Assembly: GCF_001427385.1 (NCBI RefSeq)
Contig: NZ_LMGJ01000034.1
Coordinates: 193,379-257,378, forward strand
Direction: 5' to 3'
DNA: 64,000 bases
From: Mesorhizobium sp. Root157
GTDB taxonomy: Bacteria > Pseudomonadota > Alphaproteobacteria > Rhizobiales > Rhizobiaceae
Shown here: piece after piece, positions 31,046-40,430 of the stretch
Position numbering within the stretch: position 1 is the stretch's first letter
Layout of the letters: each line of letters opens with the position of its first letter
The notes under the pieces: model-generated
What the model was told of the DNA's origin: nothing
Seen by the model: the letters and a program-made list of their open reading frames with translations, nothing else
Database searches by the model: none
Position numbers and translations under genes: made by a program

Positions 31046-31414
31046 ATGCGCATCAAGGGAAGCTGCCACTGCCGCGCCACTACCTTCGAGGTCTCCGAGG
31101 CGCCGCGGACTGTGACGCGGTGCACCTGTTCCATCTGCTCCAAACGCGGCGCGCTTTGGGCCTACTACCGCCCGGATCAGTTCAAGCTGACCAGTCCGCC
31201 CGAGAACGTTTCGGCCTATCGGTGGCAGTCAAAGATGGTCAAGCACGGCTTCTGTGCGATCTGCGGCTGCGGGACCTTTACGGAATCGCCGGACTGGTCG
31301 ACCGGCGAGCCGGATTTCGACAACCCCAAGATCGCGGTCAATGCGCGGCTGTTCGATGATTTCGACCTTGACGCTGTCGAAGTGGTGGTGATCGACGGAA
31401 AGAACCTCTGGTAG
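31046..31414 (+). CDS. GFA family (glutathione-dependent formaldehyde-activating-like) zinc protein
   Basis: 122 residues starting MRIKGSCHCRATTF. Cysteine pattern CHC, RCTCSICSKRG and FCAICGCGTF matches the CENP-V/GFA fold. It is shorter than the true Gfa at 2.8-3.4 kb and lacks that enzyme's N-terminal extension, so glutathione-formaldehyde activity is doubtful; this subgroup is widespread and functionally undefined. Start ATG at 31046; in-frame start codons upstream (30989) overlap the hairpin region. Confidence 0.87.
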   Translation: MRIKGSCHCRATTFEVSEAPRTVTRCTCSICSKRGALWAYYRPDQFKLTSPPENVSAYRWQSKMVKHGFCAICGCGTFTESPDWSTGEPDFDNPKIAVNARLFDDFDLDAVEVVVIDGKNLW

Positions 31415-31565
31415 GTTGCCCAGGCAGAAATTTCCCTTCCCGATTGCGACAAAGCGGGCGGGAAAGCCTTTCCCGTTCCGTATTTTGCCGCATTGTGTGC
31501 TACAACACAGCCGGAAGGGTGGTACGGTGCGCATTGCGCGCCGCAGTTTTACGAGGGACAAGCTT

Positions 31566-32216
31566 ATGAAGACAAAAACTTTGATCGCCGTAATGATGGC
31601 CGGCGTGTTTGCCGCGGCATGCACCACCGACCCCTATACAGGTCAGCAGAAGGTTTCGAACACGGCAGCGGGCGCTGGCATCGGCGCGCTCGCCGGTGCG
31701 GCTCTAGGCACGCTGGCCGGCGGCAACGATCGGCGTAACGCCCTGATCGGCGCCGGCGTTGGCGCTCTCGCGGGCGGCTTGGTCGGCGCGAAAATGGATC
31801 AGAACGAAGCCGAATTGCGTGCCCAGTTGCAGGGCACCGGCGTCAGCGTCACGCGTGTCGGCGACCAGATCATGCTCAACATGCCGTCCGACATCACGTT
31901 CAACGTCGACCAGGACGCCGTGAAGCCCGGCTTCTATCAGGTGCTGAACTCGGTGGCGCTGGTGCTGCGCAAGTACAACCAGACGCTCGTCGACGTTTAC
32001 GGCCATACCGATTCGACCGGCAGCGACCAGCACAATTTCGACCTGTCGCAGCGCCGCGCTCTGGCGGTTGCCAACTATCTGGCCGGGCAGGGCGTCGATC
32101 AGCGCCGCTTTGCCGTCACCGGCTTTGGCGAATCCCGGCCGATCGCTTCCAATGGTACGGAGCAGGGTCGCGCGCAGAACCGCCGCGTCGAGATCCAGTT
32201 GTCGCCGCTTACCTGA
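31566..32216 (+). CDS. OmpA-family outer-membrane lipoprotein (YiaD-like)
   Basis: 216 residues. Lipoprotein signal peptide with Cys in GVFAAACTT. A glycine-zipper region (GAGIGALAGAALGTLAGG, then GAGVGALAGGLVGA) follows, then an OmpA C-terminal peptidoglycan-binding domain with VDVYGHTDSTGSDQHN, LSQRRALAVANYL and TGFGESRPIASN, ending NRRVEIQLSP. It should link the outer membrane to peptidoglycan. GAGGGACAAGCTT precedes ATG at 31566. Good terminator downstream. Confidence 0.92.
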   Translation: MKTKTLIAVMMAGVFAAACTTDPYTGQQKVSNTAAGAGIGALAGAALGTLAGGNDRRNALIGAGVGALAGGLVGAKMDQNEAELRAQLQGTGVSVTRVGDQIMLNMPSDITFNVDQDAVKPGFYQVLNSVALVLRKYNQTLVDVYGHTDSTGSDQHNFDLSQRRALAVANYLAGQGVDQRRFAVTGFGESRPIASNGTEQGRAQNRRVEIQLSPLT

Positions 32217-32280
32217 GCGGCTTGATTGCTGTCGCCGGGCGCACCGCGCCGCCCGCGATACGATCCTTCGGCATCAACAA

Positions 32281-32307
32281 AAAAGGGCGGGAATTTCCCG
32301 CCCTTTT
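32281..32307. terminator. Bidirectional rho-independent terminator
   Basis: AAAAGGGCGGG and CCCGCCCTTTT around a 5-base loop, ending in TTTT on both strands. It serves the OmpA-like gene on plus and may also serve the giant minus-strand gene. Confidence 0.9.
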
Positions 32308-32326
32308 CGTTTCCTGTACGCTTTTA

Positions 32327-32397
32327 AGCGTCGCGATCATTCAGATTCGTTGGCCGCGCTCGTTATCCCGAAACCGGTTCCCGCTTTCGGGCGACAT
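32327..32397. repeat. Short copy of a rhizobial intergenic palindromic repeat
   Basis: Contains TCGCGATC.TTCAGATTCG and CGTTATCCCGAAACCGGTT..C.CTTTCGGGCGACAT, both also present in the longer copy at 54.6 kb, but lacks the intervening 25 or so bases. The CCCGAAA/TTTCGGG stem is intact. Such palindromes are common between genes in Hyphomicrobiales. Confidence 0.7.
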
Positions 32398-32403
32398 TTG
32401 GCG

Positions 32404-35400
32404 TTACCGCAACCGGCCGCTGGCATGCGCCAGCATGGTGTAGACCTTGCCGGTATCGGAGGTCAGGTAGGTCTGCGTCATGATGTTGTCGCGATCGTTG
32501 CGGGCAACGTCCTTCAGCAACTTCTCGAAGTCGTCGCAATAGCGGTCGACCGCGGCCCGGAACTCGGCCTCCGCCTGATATTTGCGGCGGATTTCATCGA
32601 ATGTCTGCTGGCCTTTCAGCGTGTAGAGGCGGCGCGTGAACACGTCGCGTTCGCCACGGCGATAGCGGTTCCACAACTCGATCGAGGCTTCGTGGTCGAT
32701 GGCCCGCGCAATGTCTACCGACAGCGAATTGAGCGATTCCACCACATGCAGCGCCGAGCGCTGCGCAGGGGCCGCGCGAGGTGCTTCGGCCGGCGCTGCC
32801 GGCTTTTGGCCGTCGTCGCGTGAGGCGCCGGTCAGCAGGTCGCGCACCCAGCCGTTCTGCTGTGTGCGGCCGCCTGCCTCCCGCTGGCGGACCGCCGTGT
32901 CGGACCGCTCAGTGGCTTCGAGCGGGCCACGCAGCGCGACATTGCCCAGGGGCTGCTGCGGGACAGGTTCCGGCTGTGCCGGCCGGCGTTGTTGTGGCTC
33001 AGGTGCCCTTGCGGCTGGCGCCTGTGGTGCCGGGCGCGAGCCGCGAGGCTCGGACACGTCCACCGCGCGGCCCGATTTTGCAACGATATCCGACAGTTCC
33101 TTCAGGGCGTTGATCTGCTCGGAAACGGCCCGGCGAATGGCCGTGGTCGATTCCTTGGCTTCCTGCGGCATTTCCACCACGCCACGCTTCAACTCTGCGC
33201 GGGTGAGGTCGAGTTCGCTCTTGATGGAGCCGGCGGTGCGGCGCATCTCGTCGGTCGCGTCGGCAAACTTCTTGGTTGCCGATTCGATGGTGTCGTTGAT
33301 TGCCGCACGGATCTTGTCGGCCGATTCCAGGGTCTTGCCTTCGGCGCCCTGCAGCGTCCTTGAAACGAGCGTTTCGAACGACTGCATGACCTTTTCGAGG
33401 TCTTCCGACTTCTTGACCAGGCCAACCGCCAGATCGTCCAGCGAAGTCTGGCGCTCCAGCGTGTGCTCGAGGTTGCTTTGCGCGGCGCTCAGCAGTTCCG
33501 ACGCGCTTGCCAGCAGGCGGCTGTGCTCGTCGAACTTGGTGGCGATGGATGCCACTTCGCGCAGCGTCGACGACGACAGTTCGGTAAGCCGCGAGGTGTT
33601 GGAATCGACGAGGCGGGCCGAGCTTGCGAAGGTCTGGGCCGCTTTCTCGGTCGTTACGGCGAAGCTTTGCGTGCTGTTGACCAGGCGTTCGTCGACCTGG
33701 CCAAGGTTGCTCGCGGCCCGCTCGACCAGTTCGTTCAACTGCGTGCTCGATACCGTCATGCGGCCGATAAGGTCGGTGACGCTGTCGGCCAACGTCGCAC
33801 GGGCGCTGTCCACGGTAGACAATGTCTCGGCCGTACGGCTTGCGAGTGCGTCGGCAAGGGCCGCGTTTTCCACGCGCAGCTTCTCGGTGGTGCGTTCGGC
33901 GGCTTCCTCCATGCTCTTTTGCAGTTCGGACCCGCCTTCGGCAAACCGTTCGACCAGTGGGCGAGCCGTCTCGTCGAGGATCCTGGTGATCTCGGCGGAA
34001 CGGGCGGCCAGCATCTCGTTCAATTCACGCGTGTTGGCGCCGATGGTCTTGGCCGCGTCGTTGGTGCTTTGGCCGATGTGCTGGCCCACGGCCGTGAAGG
34101 TTTCGGCAATGACGTTGGCGCGCGAAACCAGTTGGCCCTCGGCCTGCGCGATATGCTCGCCAAGCTTTTCGCCCATCGTCTGGGCAGAGTGGGCGAAGCG
34201 GTTCTCGGCGTCGGCGATCTGGTCGCCGATCCGGCTGGCGGCGGCAGCAGCACTTGCGCTCAGGCGCTCGTCGGCTCCGGAGAGCACGTCTTCGATGCCG
34301 CGTGCATGAGCGGCAAGCTCCTGACCGGTCTGGGCCACCCGTTCAGCAACCTGACGTTCCGTGTCGGCGAAGGCGCCGACGATGCTGTCGGCATGCTGGC
34401 CGATAGCCGAGGCGGTGTCGGCGATGCGCGACACCATGCGGTTGTCGGCATCTTCGAGCACACGGCTGATTTCGGCCGCGCGGCCCGTCAGCGCCTCCGA
34501 GCCTTCGGCAATGCGGGCCATGAGTTGCTGGTCGGCCGTATCGAAGATATGGCCGAGGTCGGCGGCGCGCGCGGCCAGGGCTTCGGCGGATTCGCCGATG
34601 CGGGTGCCCAGCCTTTCGTCGGCCTCCTCGAAGTTGCGCAGGATGTCGCCGGCGCGGGCGGCAAGCGACTGTGCCGTTTCGATTGCACGCTGAGCCAGGC
34701 GCTGGTCCGCCACCTCGAACGTATCGGCGATCGTGCCGGCGCGGGCGGCCAGTTGCTCGGCGGTTTCTTCCGCACGCGCCAGCAGCATGTCGGAGGTGTC
34801 CTGAGCCCGTGAAGCCAGACGCCCGTCGGCTTCCTCGAAGGTGCGCGCGATGTCTTCGGCGCGCGCAAGCAAGGCGGCCGATGTCTGCTCGGCGCGTTCC
34901 GCCATCTTGCGGTCGGCGTCGGAGAAGGCGGCGCCCGCTTGCTCGTGAAGTGCTGCGGTAACCTCGAGCACCTTGTCGCGCAGGGAAGAGGCGACGACCA
35001 CGGCGCTGCGTTCGAGAACGCCCTTGATGCCTTCAACGCCGGTGGAAAGCGCGCGCTCCATCGTTCCGGCGCGCTCCTCGATGATGCCGGTCTGCCGGTT
35101 GAAGGCTTCCTCGATCTTTTCGACGTCGCCGGCAATGCTGTCGGAGATGCGTGTGCTGCTGGCCGCGATCCGGTCGATATGATCGGTGACCGCAAGGTCG
35201 ATCTCGCGGCGAGCGTCCGCAAGCTTGGCAACCTGACCGCTGATGGCCGTGTCGATTTCACCGCGGTTTTCGGCCAGTTTTTCGAGGTCGGCTTCCAGGG
35301 CGCGTCTCAGGATGTCGCGGCCTTCGGCAAGCTTTTCGACCTGGCCGGCGACAAGACCGTCGATGCCGGAACGGCTTTGCGCCAGTTTATCCAGGTCGGC

Positions 35401-38205
35401 TTCGAGCGCTTGCGAAAGCGCGCCGCGATCCCTGGTCAGCCTTTCCATGTGTTCGTGGATAAGCCCGTTGACACTGGCGAGGTCGTTTTCCAGCGCCCGC
35501 GACAGTTCTGCGCGATCGTCGGCCAGCCTTTGCGTCTGGCTTGCAATGGCGTCTTTGACCGAAGAGAGGTCGTTTTCCAGCGCACGCCTGAGAATGTCAC
35601 GGCCTTCCGCCAGTTTCTCGACCTGACCCGCGACCAGTCCGTCGATGCTGGAACGGCTCTCGGCCAGCTTGGCCAGATCGTCTTCCAATGCCTTCGACAA
35701 GGCGAGGCGGTCTTGTGCCAGCCGATCGGCGTGGGAGCCGACCAGGCCGTTCACATTGTTGAGGTCGTCTTCCAGGGCGCGAGCAAACTGCTGGCGGTCG
35801 CTGGTCAATTGCTGGGACTGCACGGAAATGGCGTCCTTGATCGTATTGAGGTCCTTTTCCAGCGCACGCCGCAGAATATCGCGGCCTTCCGCCAGTTTCT
35901 CGACCTGACCGGCGACCAGTCCGTCGATGCTGGAGCGGCTTTCCGCCAGCTTGGACAGGTCGGCTTCAAGTGTCTGCGCCAACAGGTTGCGGTCGTCGGC
36001 AAGCTTGCCCGAATGGTCGGCGATCAGCTTGTTGATGTTGGAAAGATCGGCATCGAGCGCCTGCGAAAGCACGGCACGCCCTTGCGCGATCTTCTCGACC
36101 TGACTGGCGACCAGCCCGTCGATGCTGGAGCGGCTTTCCGCGAGTTTGTTGAGATCGACCTCGAGCGAGCGTGCCAGAATGTTGCGGCCCTCGACAAGTT
36201 TTCCAACGTGGCCGGCGACCATTTCATCAATAGTTGCACGGGCTTCCGCCAATCTGCCGGAGTCTTCGTTGAGTGCATCGAAAAGCCGCCTGCGGCCTTC
36301 ATCCAGCCGCTCCAGGTGGCTGCCCAGTGACGCATCTATCGCGGCACGCGACTCGTTCACCTTGCGCAGGTCTTCTTCAAGCGCGCGCGAGATCAGGCTG
36401 CGGCCTTCGGCCAGCTTTTGAACTTGGCCGGTCACGGCGGCGTCGATTTCGGCGCGGCCTTCGGCAAAGCGGGCCAAATCTTCCTGCATCGCGGCCGCCA
36501 TGCGGTCGCGTCCCTCGGCCAGTTTCAGGCTATGGTGTTCGACGGCTTCCTCGATGCCCGAACGGGCCTCCGCAAGGCGGACGATGTCGGCGTCGAAGGC
36601 GCGCGAAACGGAATGGCGCGCAGCTTCCATGCGGCCGGCGAAGTCGGTGGCGCGTGCTTCCAGCATGGTCGAGGTGGAAGAGATGATGTCGGCCATGTCG
36701 GCGCCGATCTGCGTCTTGCCCTGGTCGATGAGGGCAGCTAGCGAATCCTTGCCTTGCGTGAAGGCACCGGCGATGTCGCGGGTGCGTTCGACCAGCGTCT
36801 CGTTGATCTGGCGGGCGCGGGCCTCCAGTGCGGCATTGAGCTTTTGCGTGCCTGTGTCCAGCGCTTCGGCGCGGGTCTGGAATTCGCTGATCAGTTCCTG
36901 GCCGCGTTCGGCAAGCGTGCGCTCGATGCCCGAGAGCGAGGCGTCGAACTCCGAACTCAGCGTGCGCGCCGCGCCGCCAAGCAGGGAAACCATGCCCGCG
37001 GTGCGATCGTCGAGCAGTTCGGTCAGCGAACGCGTCAGCCCGTCGGTGCTGTCGGTCAACTTGGCGATGCGGGTGTCGAGAAGGCTGGCGAAGGCCTCGC
37101 CGGAGGTCGACAGCCGGTCGGTGATCGAATCGAGACGGGTTTCCACCGAATCGAAGATCGACATCGAGCTTTCGTTGATGCGATCGATCAGCGAGTCGCC
37201 GGAATCGGTGATGGTCAGCGACAGCTTGGTCGATGCGCCAAGAATGCTTTCGCGAATGAGATCGCCGGCCGAACTGATTTCCTCGCGCAACGTCTCGTGC
37301 GCACCGGTGATCGAGGCGCGGACGCGCTCGGCATGGCTGACCACGGCTTCGCGCTCGCTGCCCAGCCCGTCCACCAGTGAACGGATGCGGGCCTCGTTTT
37401 CGGAATAGGAGCGCTCGATCTGGTTGACCTCGCTGTGGACCAGAGTTTCGAGTTCAACGGCGCGCGCCAGCGTGCGCTCGATGCCTTCGCCCATCGCCGC
37501 GACCTCGCGGCGCACGGCTTGGCCGATCATCATGACGCGGTCCTGCGCCATATTTTCCGGCTCGGCCAGGCGGAAAGCCATCTCGGTCATCGACTGGGCA
37601 GCAATGCGCATGTCCTGCGCGCGCCGGATCATGGCGGCGAATGCCCAAAACAGGATGACGGGCAGGATTGTCGCAACCAGAACGCCGATCAGTTCAGGCC
37701 GGGCAAGGAATTGCCCGATCGAACGAACCTGCCAGATGCCAGAACCGAACATAAGGTTCGCCAGCGCCGCAGCGCCTGCCACCCAGGCCAGCGAAACGAA
37801 GGCAACGACCCAGTAGATGCCGTTCGAGGCACGCCGGTTCAGGCTGTGCTGCAGCGACTTGTAATCTTTCTGCCGGTCGTCGTTGGCCGGTGCAAAACCG
37901 TTCGGCTGTGCCGTGTTGCGCGGCTCTACCGGGCGCAGGCTGGAAGGCTTGGGGGCCGGCATCGCCGCTGCCGCCGGGGCAGGAGCGGGCGTATCCATCG
38001 CCTGTGCCGGTTCGGCCTTTTCGGTCTTGCTGGCGCGCGCCAACTCGTCCGCCGCCGCGGCAATCTGGGCCTCAAGGTCTTCCATCGAGGCAGCGATGTC
38101 GAGGTCGCCGTCATCGACGGCGCTGAGATCGAAATCGAGTGCTGCTTCGAGTTCCTTGGCAACTTCCTTGTCGAGGGACTTCGCCGTCGTGGTTTTCTTC
38201 GCCAT
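32404..38205 (-). CDS. Giant coiled-coil membrane protein, probable growth pole ring protein (GPR/RgsE-like)
   Basis: 1,933 residues, the largest gene here. An acidic, Ala/Pro-rich N terminus is followed by two membrane helices (about residues 130-152 and 171-193, the second LIGVLVATILPVILFWAFAA), then about 1,500 residues of almost unbroken coiled coil, a Pro/Gln-rich linker (about 1,735-1,815) and a conserved-looking C-terminal globular part (from LHVVESLNSLSVDIARAI to the end). The coil holds two tandem arrays (residues 551-983 and 1,100-1,313). Size, architecture and apolipoprotein-like composition match Agrobacterium GPR and Sinorhizobium RgsE, which form a ring at the growing pole; orthology is inferred, not proven. 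Single-gene unit, divergent from an Hpt gene. Confidence 0.85.
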   Translation of the reverse strand: MAKKTTTAKSLDKEVAKELEAALDFDLSAVDDGDLDIAASMEDLEAQIAAAADELARASKTEKAEPAQAMDTPAPAPAAAAMPAPKPSSLRPVEPRNTAQPNGFAPANDDRQKDYKSLQHSLNRRASNGIYWVVAFVSLAWVAGAAALANLMFGSGIWQVRSIGQFLARPELIGVLVATILPVILFWAFAAMIRRAQDMRIAAQSMTEMAFRLAEPENMAQDRVMMIGQAVRREVAAMGEGIERTLARAVELETLVHSEVNQIERSYSENEARIRSLVDGLGSEREAVVSHAERVRASITGAHETLREEISSAGDLIRESILGASTKLSLTITDSGDSLIDRINESSMSIFDSVETRLDSITDRLSTSGEAFASLLDTRIAKLTDSTDGLTRSLTELLDDRTAGMVSLLGGAARTLSSEFDASLSGIERTLAERGQELISEFQTRAEALDTGTQKLNAALEARARQINETLVERTRDIAGAFTQGKDSLAALIDQGKTQIGADMADIISSTSTMLEARATDFAGRMEAARHSVSRAFDADIVRLAEARSGIEEAVEHHSLKLAEGRDRMAAAMQEDLARFAEGRAEIDAAVTGQVQKLAEGRSLISRALEEDLRKVNESRAAIDASLGSHLERLDEGRRRLFDALNEDSGRLAEARATIDEMVAGHVGKLVEGRNILARSLEVDLNKLAESRSSIDGLVASQVEKIAQGRAVLSQALDADLSNINKLIADHSGKLADDRNLLAQTLEADLSKLAESRSSIDGLVAGQVEKLAEGRDILRRALEKDLNTIKDAISVQSQQLTSDRQQFARALEDDLNNVNGLVGSHADRLAQDRLALSKALEDDLAKLAESRSSIDGLVAGQVEKLAEGRDILRRALENDLSSVKDAIASQTQRLADDRAELSRALENDLASVNGLIHEHMERLTRDRGALSQALEADLDKLAQSRSGIDGLVAGQVEKLAEGRDILRRALEADLEKLAENRGEIDTAISGQVAKLADARREIDLAVTDHIDRIAASSTRISDSIAGDVEKIEEAFNRQTGIIEERAGTMERALSTGVEGIKGVLERSAVVVASSLRDKVLEVTAALHEQAGAAFSDADRKMAERAEQTSAALLARAEDIARTFEEADGRLASRAQDTSDMLLARAEETAEQLAARAGTIADTFEVADQRLAQRAIETAQSLAARAGDILRNFEEADERLGTRIGESAEALAARAADLGHIFDTADQQLMARIAEGSEALTGRAAEISRVLEDADNRMVSRIADTASAIGQHADSIVGAFADTERQVAERVAQTGQELAAHARGIEDVLSGADERLSASAAAAASRIGDQIADAENRFAHSAQTMGEKLGEHIAQAEGQLVSRANVIAETFTAVGQHIGQSTNDAAKTIGANTRELNEMLAARSAEITRILDETARPLVERFAEGGSELQKSMEEAAERTTEKLRVENAALADALASRTAETLSTVDSARATLADSVTDLIGRMTVSSTQLNELVERAASNLGQVDERLVNSTQSFAVTTEKAAQTFASSARLVDSNTSRLTELSSSTLREVASIATKFDEHSRLLASASELLSAAQSNLEHTLERQTSLDDLAVGLVKKSEDLEKVMQSFETLVSRTLQGAEGKTLESADKIRAAINDTIESATKKFADATDEMRRTAGSIKSELDLTRAELKRGVVEMPQEAKESTTAIRRAVSEQINALKELSDIVAKSGRAVDVSEPRGSRPAPQAPAARAPEPQQRRPAQPEPVPQQPLGNVALRGPLEATERSDTAVRQREAGGRTQQNGWVRDLLTGASRDDGQKPAAPAEAPRAAPAQRSALHVVESLNSLSVDIARAIDHEASIELWNRYRRGERDVFTRRLYTLKGQQTFDEIRRKYQAEAEFRAAVDRYCDDFEKLLKDVARNDRDNIMTQTYLTSDTGKVYTMLAHASGRLR
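34267..34908 (-). repeat. Coding tandem array of 29-residue units in the giant protein
   Basis: Residues 1,100-1,313: seven units of the form R(L/M)xxRxxxTxxxLxxRAxxIxxxFEEAD. Six are exactly 29 residues and one is 40 (29 plus 11). The 29 and 11 residue steps fit hendecad/heptad coiled-coil geometry. Confidence 0.85.
35257..36555 (-). repeat. Coding tandem array of 36- and 29-residue units in the giant protein
   Basis: Residues 551-983: thirteen units of the form IDGLVAGQVEKLAEGRDIL.RALE.DL, some extended by KLAESRSS. Unit lengths in order are 36,36,36,36,29,36,29,29,36,29,29,36,36. Units 7-9 and 10-12 form a 94-residue super-repeat, visible at DNA level as matching blocks 282 bases apart (35591 and 35873). 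Confidence 0.88.
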
Positions 38206-38502
38206 GCCTTCGCTACCCTGTACTAGATGCCGTGGAGCGTCTTATTTTTGTTTTCACGCCCGACATACGAGGCTGAATATGAACCCCGCGTATCGTAATG
38301 ACACAGGGGGGTAAAGAAAACATGCATTCCGCCCGATACGTAAAACTTTAAATATAAGGTTAACGCAGGCGTGACTTCTGCGGGCCCGCTGAAAGATTTT
38401 TTTGGCAGCCGGGCGAGCGTCTAAAACGCGATATCCATTGGATTTTGCCACGCTCAACCGCTATCCGTAAAGCCTTGAGTGCGGTTTGGGAGTTCGGCAA
38501 CG
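38206..38502. promoter_or_regulatory. Divergent promoter region with a CtrA-like box
   Basis: 297 bases between the giant gene and the Hpt gene. An AT-rich stretch at 38347-38364 reads TTTAAATATAAGGTTAAC, close to the CtrA consensus TTAA-N7-TTAA (TAAA-N7-TTAAC, or TTAA with an 8-base gap). No gene is seen. Confidence 0.35.
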
Positions 38503-38868
38503 ATGAACGAAGTTGAACGGGCGATGGCGCCCGGATCGGTAGAGCAAGCCTGTAAACAATCGCGGGCGCCGATCGACCTCGATCATCTTCATCGTCAAAC
38601 GATGGGCGACAGCGCGCTCGGGCGCGAAGTGCTTGACTTGTTCATCGAACAGTCGCTGTCGGTGCGCGATCAACTGGCCGGAGCCGCGCCACGGCAGCGG
38701 GTCCTTTTGGCACACGGGCTGAAGGGCGCGGCGCGCGGTGTGGGGGCTTTCGCCATTGCCGAATGCGCCGATGCCATCGAGCGCAACCCGGATGATCCCG
38801 ATCATGTCGAACGTCTCGCCAGCCTTGTTGAGGACGTGCGCGCCTTTGTCGCTGCGCTGAATGGCTGA
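38503..38868 (+). CDS. Hpt (histidine phosphotransfer) domain protein
   Basis: 121 residues, mostly one four-helix Hpt domain. The phospho-accepting histidine is His71 in LLAHGLKGAARGVGA, the HxxKG pattern. IDLDHLHRQTMGDSALGREVLDLFIEQS forms the first helices (given here with family variation). It would shuttle phosphate between a hybrid kinase and a response regulator; no partner is adjacent, although the hybrid kinase CckA lies 13 kb away and normally uses ChpT instead. ATG at 38503 with GGGAG upstream; a GTG at 38479 is the alternative start. Confidence 0.85.
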   Translation: MNEVERAMAPGSVEQACKQSRAPIDLDHLHRQTMGDSALGREVLDLFIEQSLSVRDQLAGAAPRQRVLLAHGLKGAARGVGAFAIAECADAIERNPDDPDHVERLASLVEDVRAFVAALNG

Positions 38869-38982
38869 TTGCTGCGGCATGAACGTGCGAAAAACGCCAT
38901 GGTACGCCGGTTTCGCGCCACAGTTGACTTGCTGGGCAGAGTGATTATCTCGGCGGGGTTCCCCCTAGGTTGCAAAGTGACA

Positions 38983-39303
38983 ATGACCAAGCTGACTTTC
39001 ATCGCCTTTGACGGCACCCGTTTCGATGTCGATGCCGAAAATGGCTCGACCGTCATGGAAAATGCCATCCGCAACGCCGTGCCCGGCATCGAAGCCGAGT
39101 GCGGCGGCGCCTGCGCCTGCGCCACCTGCCACGTTTACGTCGATGACGCCTGGACGGATGCGGTCGGCGAACCGGCGGCGATGGAAGAAGACATGCTGGA
39201 CTTCGCCTTCGACGTCAGGCCGACCTCGCGGCTCTCCTGCCAGATCAAGGTGCGCGACGAGTTCGACGGTCTCGTCGTCAGCGTTCCCGAGCGGCAGGGC
39301 TGA
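38983..39303 (+). CDS. [2Fe-2S] ferredoxin, Rhodobacter FdVI type
   Basis: 106 residues, exactly the size of Rhodobacter capsulatus ferredoxin VI. Cluster ligands appear as [15 protein letters not shown] and later RLSCQIKV; the C-terminal end [13 protein letters not shown] is typical. Adrenodoxin-like electron carrier. Start ATG at 38983; the frame upstream is open but encodes nothing family-like. A ferredoxin reductase is encoded 95 bases downstream, its probable redox partner. Confidence 0.92.
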   Translation: MTKLTFIAFDGTRFDVDAENGSTVMENAIRNAVPGIEAECGGACACATCHVYVDDAWTDAVGEPAAMEEDMLDFAFDVRPTSRLSCQIKVRDEFDGLVVSVPERQG

Positions 39304-39319
39304 CCCAATCACCGGCTGA

Positions 39320-40426
<1,107 letters not shown>

Positions 40427-40430
40427 TTGG

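Noticed and set aside
32868..37408. Several long plus-strand frames opposite the giant coiled-coil gene
   Set aside because: They mirror the repeat structure of the real minus-strand gene and show Ser/Arg-rich shadow composition.
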